A stretch of DNA of 64,000 nucleotides from Achromobacter pulmonis (GTDB lineage: Bacteria; Pseudomonadota; Gammaproteobacteria; Burkholderiales; Burkholderiaceae_B), in assembly GCF_002885955.2 (NCBI RefSeq), contig NZ_POQS01000008.1:143590-207589 (forward strand), written 5' to 3'. Position 1 is the first letter of the stretch. Each line of letters starts with the position of its first letter. This document shows, piece by piece, positions 38,061-52,199 of this stretch. The notes beneath the pieces were generated by a model. That model was not told where the DNA came from and searched no databases. It saw only the letters and a list, made by a program, of their open reading frames with translations. Made by a program: the position numbers and the translations under genes.

Positions 38061-39338
38061 TCAGGCCTCCATGACGCGGCGCCAGTACGCGTACATGCCG
38101 CGGATCAGCGTCTCGGTCACCATGTGGTCGGTGTTCTCGGCCGTCTTGCCGCCCAGCTCCGCCACGCTGCGGTGCCAGGGCTTCTGCTCGAAGCCGGCCT
38201 GCGAGAATTCGATGACCTCGCCGTCGTCGGCCGACACGAAGCCCGCGGGGCCGAACAGATTGGCCTGGCGCAGCCGGCGGCGCGTCATCTCGGGGCTGTC
38301 GTCGGCGAAGCCGAAATGCGTCCAGACGAAATCGAAGGCGTCGTGGCCCACCGGCTGGATGTGGCGGGTGGACAGCGAATTGACCTGCTGCTGGATGATG
38401 ACGCTGGGAAACAGCGTCATCAGCACGGCGGTGGGGCCGTTCCACCACGGCTCGGGCACGATGTCCAGGAAGCGGTCGTCGTTCAGCGACATCTGCTCCT
38501 TGAAGCTGGAGACGCCGCTGGTCACGCTGCCCTTGCCGCCCTGGCCGCGCGTGGAGATCATGGCGGCGTGGCGGAAATGGCCGTCCATCTTCAGTTCGGA
38601 GCGGTTGTCCGCCCGCCACAGGCCAAAGGTGACGAACCAGGTGTGCAGCAGCCCCGGATGGTAGGGGTCCTTGATGTTCTCCTGCATCAGCTTCCAGTTG
38701 CCCGGGATGCGCTGGCGGCTGTAGCCGTGGATCACCAGTTCGCGGCCGTCGAAGACGCGGTCGAAGTAGTGCAGGATGTCCGGCCCCAGGTAGTCCTCCA
38801 GCGGCTCCACGTCGTGGTCGAAGGAGGCGAACACCACGCCGTTGCGGCAGGCCACGGCCAGCTTGGTCAGGCCGTGCTCCTCGGGCTTGAAGTCCGGCGG
38901 CATGCCGCCGTTGACGCGGCCGTCCTGCTTGACGCCGCGGCGAAACGGCACGCCGATCAGGTTGCCCTGCAGGTCGTAGTTCCATTGGTGGTAAGGGCAG
39001 ACGAATTCGCTGCGGTTGCCGGCGCGCTCGCGGCAGAACTGCACGCCGCGATGGGCGCAGACGTTCTCCACCACGCGCACCTGGCCGTCGTTGTCGCGCA
39101 GCAGGATGACCGAGCGTTCGCCCACGGCGGTGCGCTTGAAGTCGCCCGGCCGCGGGATCTCGGCCTCCAGGCCCACGTAGCACCAGTGCGAACGGTAGAA
39201 GAAGCGCTCCATCTCGCGCTGGTGCAGCGCGGCGTCGGTATAGACGCCGAAGGGGATGCGGTGGGAGCCGTCGCCCTGCCAGGGCGGCACGAATTCGAGC
39301 GGGCTTTCGGCGGCGGTTGTGCTCATACAGGACTGCAT
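38061..39338 (-). CDS. Aromatic-ring-hydroxylating dioxygenase, alpha subunit (salicylate 5-hydroxylase-like)
   Basis: A 425-residue large subunit. The N-terminal Rieske domain has CAHRGVQFCRE and CPYHQWNYDLQG (about residues 87-120). The C-terminal catalytic domain has the mononuclear iron ligands in NIKDPYHPGLLHTW (about 219-232; the usual E/D-x-x-D-x-Y-H-x-x-x-x-H pattern) and a late Asp. AAGGAG eight bases before the ATG fixes the start at 39338. The operon alpha-beta-ferredoxin is divergent from a LysR gene. The nearest relatives in pattern are NagG-type salicylate/anthranilate hydroxylases; the substrate is not proven. Confidence 0.92.
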   Translation of the reverse strand: MQSCMSTTAAESPLEFVPPWQGDGSHRIPFGVYTDAALHQREMERFFYRSHWCYVGLEAEIPRPGDFKRTAVGERSVILLRDNDGQVRVVENVCAHRGVQFCRERAGNRSEFVCPYHQWNYDLQGNLIGVPFRRGVKQDGRVNGGMPPDFKPEEHGLTKLAVACRNGVVFASFDHDVEPLEDYLGPDILHYFDRVFDGRELVIHGYSRQRIPGNWKLMQENIKDPYHPGLLHTWFVTFGLWRADNRSELKMDGHFRHAAMISTRGQGGKGSVTSGVSSFKEQMSLNDDRFLDIVPEPWWNGPTAVLMTLFPSVIIQQQVNSLSTRHIQPVGHDAFDFVWTHFGFADDSPEMTRRRLRQANLFGPAGFVSADDGEVIEFSQAGFEQKPWHRSVAELGGKTAENTDHMVTETLIRGMYAYWRRVMEA

Positions 39339-39465
39339 GGCGGGTCTCCTTGGTTCGGCGGGCCAGTGCGGCCCGGCAGAGCCGGCGCGGCATGGGCGCA
39401 GGCGTTTGCTGCATGATCGGGCAGCACGCGAAATAAATAAATAGAATCTGCTTGATGAGATAAAT

Positions 39466-39485
39466 CACCAGAATCAATATTGGTG
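39466..39485. promoter_or_regulatory. LysR-type operator candidate upstream of the oxygenase operon
   Basis: CACCA-N10-TGGTG palindrome in an AT-rich stretch directly before the LysR start, with a GAATC direct repeat 22 bases apart flanking it. Position fits autoregulation plus control of the divergent oxygenase operon. Confidence 0.4.
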
Positions 39486-39496
39486 GAGACAAGCGC

Positions 39497-40399
39497 ATGA
39501 ACCTGCAAGACGTGGACCTGAATCTGCTGGTCGTCTTCAACGAGCTGCGCAGGCACGGCCGGGTCGCGGCCGTGGCCGACAGCCTGGGCATTTCGCAGCC
39601 GGGGGTCAGCAACGCGCTGGGCCGGTTGCGCAAGCTGCTGGGAGACGAGCTGTTCCTGCGGACCTCGCGCGGCATGGTGCCCACGCCCTATGCCGAGTCG
39701 CTGGCGCGGCCGATCGCCGACGCCCTGGACGCGCTGCACAGCACGCTGAACGCGCGCGCGGCCTTCGATCCCGGCCATAGCGAACGCGCCTTCGTGATCG
39801 GCGTGAACGACGTGGGCGAGACTTACTTCCTGCCCAGGCTGATGCGCGCGCTGGAACGCGCGGCGCCGGGCGTGACCGTGCGCACGGTGCGCACGACCTC
39901 GATCGACGTGAAGGACGAGATGGAGCGCGGCCGGATCGACCTGGCCATGGGCTTTCTGCCTGCGCTGAAAAGCGGTTTCTTCCAGCGGCTGCTGTTTCGC
40001 CAGCCGTATGTGTGCATCTTCCGGCGCGACCATCCGCTGGCCCGCACCGGGGTTTCGGCCCGCCAGTTCCGCGCGGCCGAACAGGTGGCCATCGTGTCGG
40101 AGGGTACCGGCCACGGGGTGGTGGACGAGGTGATCGCGCGCGCCGGCATCCGTCGGCGCGTGCGCCTGACGGTGCCGCATTTCATGGCGGTGGGGCCGGT
40201 GCTGGCCGCCACCGACATGATCGCGGTGGTGCCGCGGCGTTTCGCGGACTGCGCCTGCGGGCCGTTCGGCCTGGCCACCGCGGCCTGTCCGGTGAAGATT
40301 CCGGAGTCGGTGATCAACGTGTTCTGGCACGCCCGCAACCACCGCGATCCGGCCAATCAATGGCTGCGGCAGGTGGTGGTGGACGAGTTCGCCGACTGA
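39497..40399 (+). CDS. LysR family transcriptional regulator (NahR/NodD-like)
   Basis: A 300-residue LTTR beginning MNLQDVDLNLLVVFNELRRHGRVAAVADSLG, the DLNLL-type N terminus of the NahR/NodD/LinR subgroup that responds to aromatic acids such as salicylate. The effector domain follows from about residue 90. Divergent from the Rieske oxygenase operon; likely its activator. GGAG lies ten bases before the ATG. Confidence 0.9.
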   Translation: MNLQDVDLNLLVVFNELRRHGRVAAVADSLGISQPGVSNALGRLRKLLGDELFLRTSRGMVPTPYAESLARPIADALDALHSTLNARAAFDPGHSERAFVIGVNDVGETYFLPRLMRALERAAPGVTVRTVRTTSIDVKDEMERGRIDLAMGFLPALKSGFFQRLLFRQPYVCIFRRDHPLARTGVSARQFRAAEQVAIVSEGTGHGVVDEVIARAGIRRRVRLTVPHFMAVGPVLAATDMIAVVPRRFADCACGPFGLATAACPVKIPESVINVFWHARNHRDPANQWLRQVVVDEFAD

Positions 40400-40414
40400 G
40401 GCGCGGCGCGGACC

Positions 40415-41047
40415 TCAGCGGCTGCGCAGGGTGACCGGGAACCAGCCGCGCAAGGCGTTGGACAGACGGATTTCCTCGGCGGCGTGCAAGTCGGCCAGGG
40501 ACAGCACGCGCTCTTCGACGCGGCCCGTGTCCAGCAGTTCGGCGCGCTGCACGCCGGGCAGGCAGCCGCAGTCCACCGGCGGCGTGTACCAGTCGCCGTC
40601 CAGCCGCAGGTAGACATTGCTGCGGCTGCCTTCGCACAGCTCGCCGCGCTCGTTCAGGTAGAGCAGGTCGAATATGTGCGGATGCGAGGGCAGCCATTCT
40701 ATGGTCTTGGTGTACCAGGGCCGGTAGGTGGTTTTGTAGCGCAGCAGCGGTTCGGAGGCGCGCAGCGCCTCGGGCGCCAGCATGGCTTCCTGGGCGGGCG
40801 CCAGCGGGGGCAGGGGAGCGGTCTGGATGCTGCGGCTGCCGTCGCGCGCCACCAGCAGGCGCAGGCGGTGCGGTCCCGGCGTGGACAGGCCCAGCGCGGT
40901 GATCATGATGTCGCCCTCGACCGCGCGCCCGCCCCAGGCGTAGCCCAGCGCCTGGCATGAGGCTTCGAGCCGGGCGAGATGGCGGGCCAGCAGCGGCACG
41001 CGGCGTTCGGCGTCGACCAGGATGGTCTCGATCAGTTCGGGTTGCAT
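40415..41047 (-). CDS. pabC: Class IV aminotransferase, aminodeoxychorismate lyase-like
   Basis: A 210-residue PLP fold-type IV protein. Marks: LIETILVDAERRVPLLARHLARL, YKTTYRPWYTKTI with the predicted PLP lysine, NERGELCEGSRSNVYL, and PPVDCGCLPGVQRAEL. It is shorter than E. coli PabC (269) but like the short PabC paired with PabB in many betaproteobacteria. It follows pabB on the same strand by 73 bases, so 4-aminobenzoate formation is the likely role. The ATG at 41047 is preferred over one at 41065. Confidence 0.82.
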   Translation of the reverse strand: MQPELIETILVDAERRVPLLARHLARLEASCQALGYAWGGRAVEGDIMITALGLSTPGPHRLRLLVARDGSRSIQTAPLPPLAPAQEAMLAPEALRASEPLLRYKTTYRPWYTKTIEWLPSHPHIFDLLYLNERGELCEGSRSNVYLRLDGDWYTPPVDCGCLPGVQRAELLDTGRVEERVLSLADLHAAEEIRLSNALRGWFPVTLRSR

Positions 41048-41120
41048 GGGACTCCCCTGGTGCACATGAGCGGCCGATGGCCGCGCTCTATCCTACTACC
41101 GCCGCGCCCGTCCCGGGCGT

Positions 41121-42257
41121 TCAGGCCCGCAAAATCCGGGCTTTCCAGTGGCATTCCTGCCATTCCTCGGCGGGGTCCGAATCCTGCACGATGCCGCCGC
41201 CCACGCTGTAGACGCCGCGGCCGTCGGCCTGCAGCACCAGGGTGCGGATCGCCACGTTCAGCGAGAAATCGCCGTCCGGGGCCAGCCAGCCGATGCTGCC
41301 GCAGTACAGGCCGCGCGGCGCCGCCTCCATCTGGCGGATGCGGCGCATGGCCGCGACCTTGGGCGCGCCGGTGATGGAGCCGCAGGGAAACAGCGCGCGC
41401 AGCACGTCCTCCAGGCCGGCGCGCGGGGCCAGCGCGGAAACGGTGGAGGTCATGGTCCAGACGGTGGGATAGCGTTCCAGCGAAAACAGCGCGTCCACCC
41501 GCACCGAGCCCGGTTCGGCCAGCCGGCCCAGGTCGTTGCGCAGCAGGTCCACGATCATCAGGTTCTCGGCGCGGTTTTTTTCGCTAGCCAGCAGCGCCTG
41601 GCCGAGCCGTTCGTCCTCGGCCGGGTCGGCGTGGCGCGGGGCCGTGCCCTTCATGGGCCGCGTGGTCAGGCGCGGGCCGTCGCGGCGCACGAACAGCTCG
41701 GGCGAAAACGACAGCACCGTGCGCGCGCCGTCCTGGATGAAAGCGCCGTGCGCCACCGGGTTGCGCGCCGCGATGCGCCGGTACAGCGTGGCGGGATCGC
41801 CCTGGTGGCGCAGGTCCAGCGGCTGGGTGAAATTCAGTTGGTACAGCTCGCCGGCGCCGATCAGTTCGCGCACCGCTTCGATCCGGCGTGCGTAGTCGGG
41901 CTCGGTCATGCGCGGCGCGGGCAGGCTGATGGACGCGGCGGGGCTGCCGGCGTCCGGGGCGTCCCAGGGCGCCTCGTCGATGGCGCGTTCGAACACCAGC
42001 GCGGTCAGGCGCGCCTGGCCGTCGTCGCGCGGCGCAGTCCAGGGGCCGGAGGGCGGGGCCTGCGTGGCTTCCGGCAGCAGCCATTCGCCCAGTTCGTAGT
42101 CCAGCAGCAGCGCCACCCAGCGGCCCTGGCGCCGCGCCGCCTCGATGGCGGCCAGCGCCGGCCCTACTTCGGCGGCGGCGCGCGCCTCGATGCGGGCGCA
42201 GTAGCCCTCGAATCGCAACGCGCGGCCGGCCAGCCGGTCTTCAAAACGACATTCCAT
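41121..42257 (-). CDS. pabB: Aminodeoxychorismate synthase component I
   Basis: A 378-residue chorismate-binding enzyme. The catalytic C-terminal part shows GAGELYQLNFTQPLDL, RPMKGTAPRHADPAEDERL (the P-x-KGT lysine typical of PabB), LMIVDLLRNDLGR, and CGSITGAPKVAAMRRI. It is shorter than E. coli PabB at the N terminus, as in the short PabB form. With PabC it makes 4-aminobenzoate for folate, fitting folK elsewhere in the window. It starts 16 bases after the large uvrA-like gene on the same strand. Confidence 0.9.
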   Translation of the reverse strand: MECRFEDRLAGRALRFEGYCARIEARAAAEVGPALAAIEAARRQGRWVALLLDYELGEWLLPEATQAPPSGPWTAPRDDGQARLTALVFERAIDEAPWDAPDAGSPAASISLPAPRMTEPDYARRIEAVRELIGAGELYQLNFTQPLDLRHQGDPATLYRRIAARNPVAHGAFIQDGARTVLSFSPELFVRRDGPRLTTRPMKGTAPRHADPAEDERLGQALLASEKNRAENLMIVDLLRNDLGRLAEPGSVRVDALFSLERYPTVWTMTSTVSALAPRAGLEDVLRALFPCGSITGAPKVAAMRRIRQMEAAPRGLYCGSIGWLAPDGDFSLNVAIRTLVLQADGRGVYSVGGGIVQDSDPAEEWQECHWKARILRA

Positions 42258-42273
42258 GCTTTTACTGCTCGGG

Positions 42274-48036
<5,763 letters not shown>

Positions 48037-48116
48037 GGACGGTATCGTAGCCTGACGGAAGAGGCCGGCCCGAACGACGATCCGTCGCTGGTTCCGGACG
48101 CGGCGATATGGAATAA

Positions 48117-48154
48117 TTGACTATATTGTGAGGCGTGTGTCCATAATATGGACA
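48117..48154 (+). promoter_or_regulatory. Promoter with IclR-type palindromic operator
   Basis: TGTCCAT-AAT-ATGGACA (48138-48154) is a perfect 7-base palindrome with a 3-base centre. TTGACT at 48117-48122 and CATAAT at 48142-48147 form a weak promoter (19-base spacer) toward the IclR gene whose -10 lies within the operator, fitting repression. Confidence 0.5.
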
Positions 48155-48276
48155 ACTCAAGCATCACTAGCTGTACAAATAAACAGTATCGCAGATTCGT
48201 CCGAAATTCGCGCTATCGGCCTTGCAATTTGTCAGCCTGGCGCCCTGGGATGATTTGCATACGCTGGAGACCCACT

Positions 48277-49062
48277 TTGCCGGAAACCAAGGTCGCGGGC
48301 GCCGCGGCGTTCGCCAAGTTCATGACGGTGCTGCAGGCGGTGGCCGACGCGCCGCAGCCGCCCACCGCCGCGGCCCTGGCGCGCAGCTGCGGCTTTCCCC
48401 GGCCCACCGTCTACCGCATCGTCGCGGCGCTGGCCGAGCAGGGCATGCTGGCCGACGCCGGCGGCGCCTACCGGCTGGGGCCGCGCCTGATGTCGCTGGC
48501 CAGCCGCGCCTGGTCGCAGTTCGACCTGCGCGCCGCGCTGGCGCCCGAACTGCAGGCCCTGCGCGACGCCACCGGCGAAACCGTGCACCTGGCGGTGCCG
48601 GCGGGGCGCGAAATGACCTATATCGACAAGCTCGAAAGCCCCGGCCCGGTGCGCATGGCCTCGCGCGTGGGCGCGTCGGTGGCGCTGCATTCCAGCGCGG
48701 TCGGCAAGGCCTACCTGGCGGCGCTGGACGAGGCCTCGCGCGAGCGCCTGCTGCGCGAACTGCCGCTGGCCGCGCGCATGCCCGGCACCGCCACCAGCCT
48801 GCCCGCGCTGCGCGCCCTGCTGCAAGAAACCGCGGCGCGCGGCTACGCCACCGACAACGAGGAAAACGAAGCCGGCATCGTCTGCTACGGCGTGGCCCTG
48901 TGCGACGCCGCCGGCCGTCCGGTGGCCGGCGTCAGCGTCAGCACGCTGCTGTTCCGCCGGCGCGAAGATCCCCAAACCGCCTATATCGAACCCCTGCTGC
49001 GGCTGCGCGACGCCGCCGCGGCCAAACTGGCCGTGCTGCCGGCATCGCCCGGCGGCGCCTGA
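48277..49062 (+). CDS. IclR family transcriptional regulator
   Basis: A 261-residue regulator with an N-terminal winged HTH (FMTVLQAVADAPQPPTAAALARSCGFPRPTVYRIVAAL) and an IclR effector domain with HSSAVGKAYLA and GYATDNEENEAGIVCYGVAL. GGAG eight bases before a TTG at 48277 supports this start; an in-frame ATG at 48250 would add nine residues. Directly upstream of the aldolase and kinase genes, which suggests control of 2-keto-3-deoxygluconate use (KdgR-like role). A palindrome upstream may be its operator. Confidence 0.88.
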   Translation: MPETKVAGAAAFAKFMTVLQAVADAPQPPTAAALARSCGFPRPTVYRIVAALAEQGMLADAGGAYRLGPRLMSLASRAWSQFDLRAALAPELQALRDATGETVHLAVPAGREMTYIDKLESPGPVRMASRVGASVALHSSAVGKAYLAALDEASRERLLRELPLAARMPGTATSLPALRALLQETAARGYATDNEENEAGIVCYGVALCDAAGRPVAGVSVSTLLFRRREDPQTAYIEPLLRLRDAAAAKLAVLPASPGGA

Positions 49063-49081
49063 CGCCTCCACAAGGAATCCC

Positions 49082-49723
49082 ATGACCGCTCCTACCGCCT
49101 CCAAACTTGCCGCCCTGATGGCCGCGCGGGTCGTGCCCGTGTTGCGCTACACCGATGCGGCCGCCGCCGCCTACGCGGCCGAAGTGGCCGTGGCCGCCGG
49201 CTGCACCACCCTGGAACTGACCTGGACCATCCCCAACGTCACCGACCTGCTGCGGGCGCTGCGCGACAAGCACGGCAGCGCGCTGCAGCTGGGCGTGGGC
49301 ACCGTGCTGGACCAGCAGCAGGCGCGCGAGGCGCTGGTGGCGGGGGCCGACTTCCTGGTCTCGCCCGCGCTGGCCACCGACATCGTCGACCTGGCCCACG
49401 CCGCCGACGCGCTGTGCCTGCTGGGCGCCTTCACGCCCAGCGAAGTGCTGGCGGCGCGCCGGGCCGGCGCCGACATCGTCAAGATCTTCCCGGCGGACAC
49501 CGGCGGCCCCCGGCACCTGGCCGCGCTCAAGTCCGTCTATCCGGACACGCCGCTGTGCCCCACCGGCGGCGTGACCGAGGAAAACATGGGCGCATACTTC
49601 GCCGCCGGCGCGGCGCTGGTGGGCATCGGCAGCAACCTCTACGACAAGGCGGCCTTCGCCGCCCGCGACACCGCCGCGCTGGTGGCGCAGATCGTCCGCA
49701 CCCGCGAGGCCGCCCATGGCTGA
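49082..49723 (+). CDS. KHG/KDPG-type aldolase
   Basis: A 213-residue TIM-barrel class I aldolase that cleaves 2-keto-3-deoxy-6-phosphogluconate to pyruvate and glyceraldehyde-3-phosphate. Marks: ARVVPVLRY, LELTWTIPN with the catalytic Glu (about residue 45), LGVGTVLDQQQA, GADFLVSP, and GADIVKIFPAD with the Schiff-base Lys (about 137). The active-site helix resembles KdgA of Gram-positive bacteria (IEVT-T-P) more than E. coli Eda. Overlaps the start of the KDG kinase gene by 8 bases. Confidence 0.92.
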   Translation: MTAPTASKLAALMAARVVPVLRYTDAAAAAYAAEVAVAAGCTTLELTWTIPNVTDLLRALRDKHGSALQLGVGTVLDQQQAREALVAGADFLVSPALATDIVDLAHAADALCLLGAFTPSEVLAARRAGADIVKIFPADTGGPRHLAALKSVYPDTPLCPTGGVTEENMGAYFAAGAALVGIGSNLYDKAAFAARDTAALVAQIVRTREAAHG

Positions 49724-50648
49724 CTTCGACATCGTCGCGCTGGGCGAGCCCCTGGTCGAGCTCAACCAGACCCACAAGGACCAGCGCCAATACCTGCAGG
49801 GCTACGGCGGCGACACCTCCAACGCCGTCATCGCCGCGGCGCGCCAGGGCGCGCGCTGCGCCTACCTGACCCGCGTCGGCGACGACGCCTTCGGCCGGCA
49901 GTTCCTGGAACTCTGGCAGGCCGAAGGCGTGGACACCTCGGGCGTGCGCGTCGACGGCGAGGCCCACACCGGCCTGTACTTCGTGCAGCACGGCCCCCAG
50001 GGACACGCCTTCAGCTACCTGCGCCGCGACTCCGCCGCCAGTCGCATGACCCCGGCCGACCTGGATTGCGGGCTGGTCGAACGCGCGCGCTTCCTGCACG
50101 TCTCGGGCATCAGCCTGGCGATCAGCACCAGCGCCTGCGACACCGTATTCGCCGCCATCGAGCGGGCGCGCGCGGCCGGCGCGCAGGTCAGCCTGGACTC
50201 GAACCTGCGGCTGCGCCTGTGGCCGGTGGACCGCGCCCGCGCGGTGCTGCGCGAGACCATGCGCGCCGCCGACCTGTTCCTGCCCAGCATGGACGACATG
50301 CAGCACCTGACCGGCAACGACGACCCCGAACGCACCCTGGACTGGATCCGCGACGGCGGCGCCGCGGGCGTGGTGGTGCTCAAGCTGGGCAAGGACGGCT
50401 CCATCATCGACGACGGCGCCCGGCGCACCGCCATGCCGGCGCTGCGGGTGCAGGCCGTGGACGCCACCGGCGCCGGCGACTGCTTCGCCGGCAGCCTGCT
50501 GGCGCGCCGCTGCCAGGGCGATTCCTGGGAAGACGCCGTGCGCTACGCCAACGTCGCGGCAGCGCTGTCCACCCAGGGCTACGGCGCGGTCGACCCCCTG
50601 CCGCGCGCCGCCGAGGTGCTGGCCCGCATGAAGCAGCCCGCCGGCTGA
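49716..50648 (+). CDS. kdgK: 2-dehydro-3-deoxygluconokinase (PfkB family)
   Basis: A 310-residue sugar-acid kinase. PfkB signatures: YGGDTSNAVIAAARQGARCAYLTRVGDDAFG (about residues 28-58) and VDATGAGDCFAGSLLARR (about 248-265, catalytic Asp). It phosphorylates 2-keto-3-deoxygluconate, giving the substrate of the aldolase encoded just upstream, so KDG made from uronates or glucosaminate-type acids enters central metabolism. No dehydratase or transporter for KDG precursors is next to it. Confidence 0.9.
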   Translation: MADFDIVALGEPLVELNQTHKDQRQYLQGYGGDTSNAVIAAARQGARCAYLTRVGDDAFGRQFLELWQAEGVDTSGVRVDGEAHTGLYFVQHGPQGHAFSYLRRDSAASRMTPADLDCGLVERARFLHVSGISLAISTSACDTVFAAIERARAAGAQVSLDSNLRLRLWPVDRARAVLRETMRAADLFLPSMDDMQHLTGNDDPERTLDWIRDGGAAGVVVLKLGKDGSIIDDGARRTAMPALRVQAVDATGAGDCFAGSLLARRCQGDSWEDAVRYANVAAALSTQGYGAVDPLPRAAEVLARMKQPAG

Positions 50649-50674
50649 GCGCCGGTTTTCCGCCGATTGGCGCG

Positions 50675-50712
50675 TTCGGGTAATTTCAGGCTAAAATGCC
50701 AAGTTACCCGAA
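50675..50712 (+). promoter_or_regulatory. 38-bp palindrome upstream of the 42-residue protein gene
   Basis: TTCGGGTAA (50675-50683) and TTACCCGAA (50704-50712) are perfect 9-base inverted repeats. Between them GGC-TAAAAT-GCC forms an inner stem with TAAAAT in the loop, which also looks like a -10 element. It could be an operator over the promoter or a leader hairpin. Confidence 0.6.
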
Positions 50713-50786
50713 TTTTCCGCCAGCCCAGAGTACTCGGTTGTGCGGTTCTCGTTTACTGCCGCACACTCTTCATCAGGAGAATAAAC

Positions 50787-50915
50787 ATGGCCGAACGCAA
50801 ACGCGTGCGTCGCAACACCCTGGAACGCCGTTGCCTGGGCAAGGCTTTCAAGCGCCTCTTCGTCAAGTCGCCGAAGGGCGTCTTCAAGATGCTGGAAAAG
50901 ATCAAGCGCGTCTAA
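50787..50915 (+). CDS. Small basic protein of 42 residues, unknown function
   Basis: A very short gene with a good ribosome site (AGGAGA, eight bases before the ATG). The product is strongly basic, starting MAERKRVRRNTLERR and ending KGVFKMLEKIKRV, with about 17 Lys/Arg and few acidic residues, no signal peptide and no membrane segment. This composition would suit RNA, ribosome or nucleoid binding. It is a single-gene unit: palindromic promoter region before it, strong terminator after it. I do not recognise the family. The clean gene signals make it likely to be real and well expressed. Confidence 0.75.
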   Translation: MAERKRVRRNTLERRCLGKAFKRLFVKSPKGVFKMLEKIKRV

Positions 50916-50949
50916 GCCGCGCGCCAGGCCGAGCCGCCTGGCCTCGATC

Positions 50950-50985
50950 GAAAAAACCCGCTGGCCTGGTGCCATGCGGGTTTTT
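50950..50985. terminator. Strong bidirectional terminator
   Basis: AAAAAACCCGC (50950-50960) pairs with GCGGGTTTTTT (50975-50985), with an inner TGGC/GCCA stem. It serves the small gene on plus and the lysR gene on minus. Confidence 0.9.
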
Positions 50986-51009
50986 TATCGTCTGGCCGGA
51001 AGCCGATGG

Positions 51010-51981
51010 CTAACCGGCTTTCGAAGCGTCGTCGCGGGGCGGTCCCAGCTTGGGCAGGATGAAATCCATGAAAGCGCGGGTCTTGGCCGGCTGGATGCTG
51101 GACGGATACACCACATAGATGGAGATCGGGTCGACCGACCATTCGGGCAGCACGCGCCTGAGCGAATTGCGCTTGATGATGGGCTCCAGCGCCTGGCAGT
51201 GCGGCATGCGCGTGATCGCCAGGTCCAGGCCCGCCAGCGTGCCGGCGATGCTCATGTTGTTGGCCGCCAGGTGCCCCCGCACCGGCACGCGCACCGTCAC
51301 CGCGCCCTGGCGCAGCGTCCAGTACGAATGCGCGTCGTCGATGGTGGTGCGCAGGCATTGATGCTGCGTCAGGTCGCCCGGCGTCTTGGGCTCGCCGTAG
51401 CGCTCCAGATAGCGGTCGGACGCATACAGGTGGTTGTCCAGCGAGACCAGTTCCTTCGCCACCGAGCCGTTCTGCGCCGCGTTGCTGCCGGAGTCCATGA
51501 TGGACAGCGGGTGCAGGTCGTTGCTGAAACGCAGCACCACGTCGAACGGCGTGCCCTGGGCGTCCGACGCGGTCAGCATGCTCAGGTCGAATTCGCACTC
51601 CACGTCGGGATAGCGCTGCATGAAATCGTTGATGGTTTCCGGCAGCAGCCAGATCGCCAGGCTGTAGGGCATGGACACGCGCAGCGTGCCGGACGGCCCG
51701 CCCGACAGCATCTGCAGCTGCTCGTGGGCCAGCCGGGCCTCGTCGATCAGGCCCTGGCAGCGGCTCATGTAGGCCGCGCCCGCCTCGGTCAGGTCCAGCC
51801 GCCGCGTGTTGCGGTTGATCAGGCGCAGCCCGATGGCCCGTTCCAGTTCATTGATGCGACGCGACAAGGTCGAGGTCGGCATGTTCAGCGCGCGCGCCGC
51901 CATGCTGAAGCTCTTGCGCTTGGCAACCTCCACGAACAAGGCGATGTCATTGAGCTGGACAGTCGACGCTTCCATAGGCAT
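51010..51981 (-). CDS. LysR family transcriptional regulator
   Basis: A 323-residue LTTR of the CrgA/AaeR-like group, with HTH in residues 8-65 (LNDIALFVEVAKRKSFSMAARALNMPTSTLSRRINELE) and an effector domain. The first residues MPMEASTVQ allow a start three codons later; either is possible. Its divergent neighbour is a glycosyltransferase across about 218 AT-richer bases, so the target is unclear. Confidence 0.88.
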   Translation of the reverse strand: MPMEASTVQLNDIALFVEVAKRKSFSMAARALNMPTSTLSRRINELERAIGLRLINRNTRRLDLTEAGAAYMSRCQGLIDEARLAHEQLQMLSGGPSGTLRVSMPYSLAIWLLPETINDFMQRYPDVECEFDLSMLTASDAQGTPFDVVLRFSNDLHPLSIMDSGSNAAQNGSVAKELVSLDNHLYASDRYLERYGEPKTPGDLTQHQCLRTTIDDAHSYWTLRQGAVTVRVPVRGHLAANNMSIAGTLAGLDLAITRMPHCQALEPIIKRNSLRRVLPEWSVDPISIYVVYPSSIQPAKTRAFMDFILPKLGPPRDDASKAG

Positions 51982-52199
51982 TCCGAATTGGGCCGCCCGA
52001 GTTTACGCCACTCGCGCGCGCCGTCCCAAGCCTTGCGCGCCCGCGGCGGCGGCAAGTCCGGCCGGTTTTGTCAGATTTGATTGCAAATTCGAAAGACGCG
52101 GCCTCTGTACGCCCAGGCATATCCCCTAAACTTCAGGCGAATACATATAAATACCAAGACCGCAGCGGTTGATCGAAATCGCAAAGGGGCACAGTGGGC

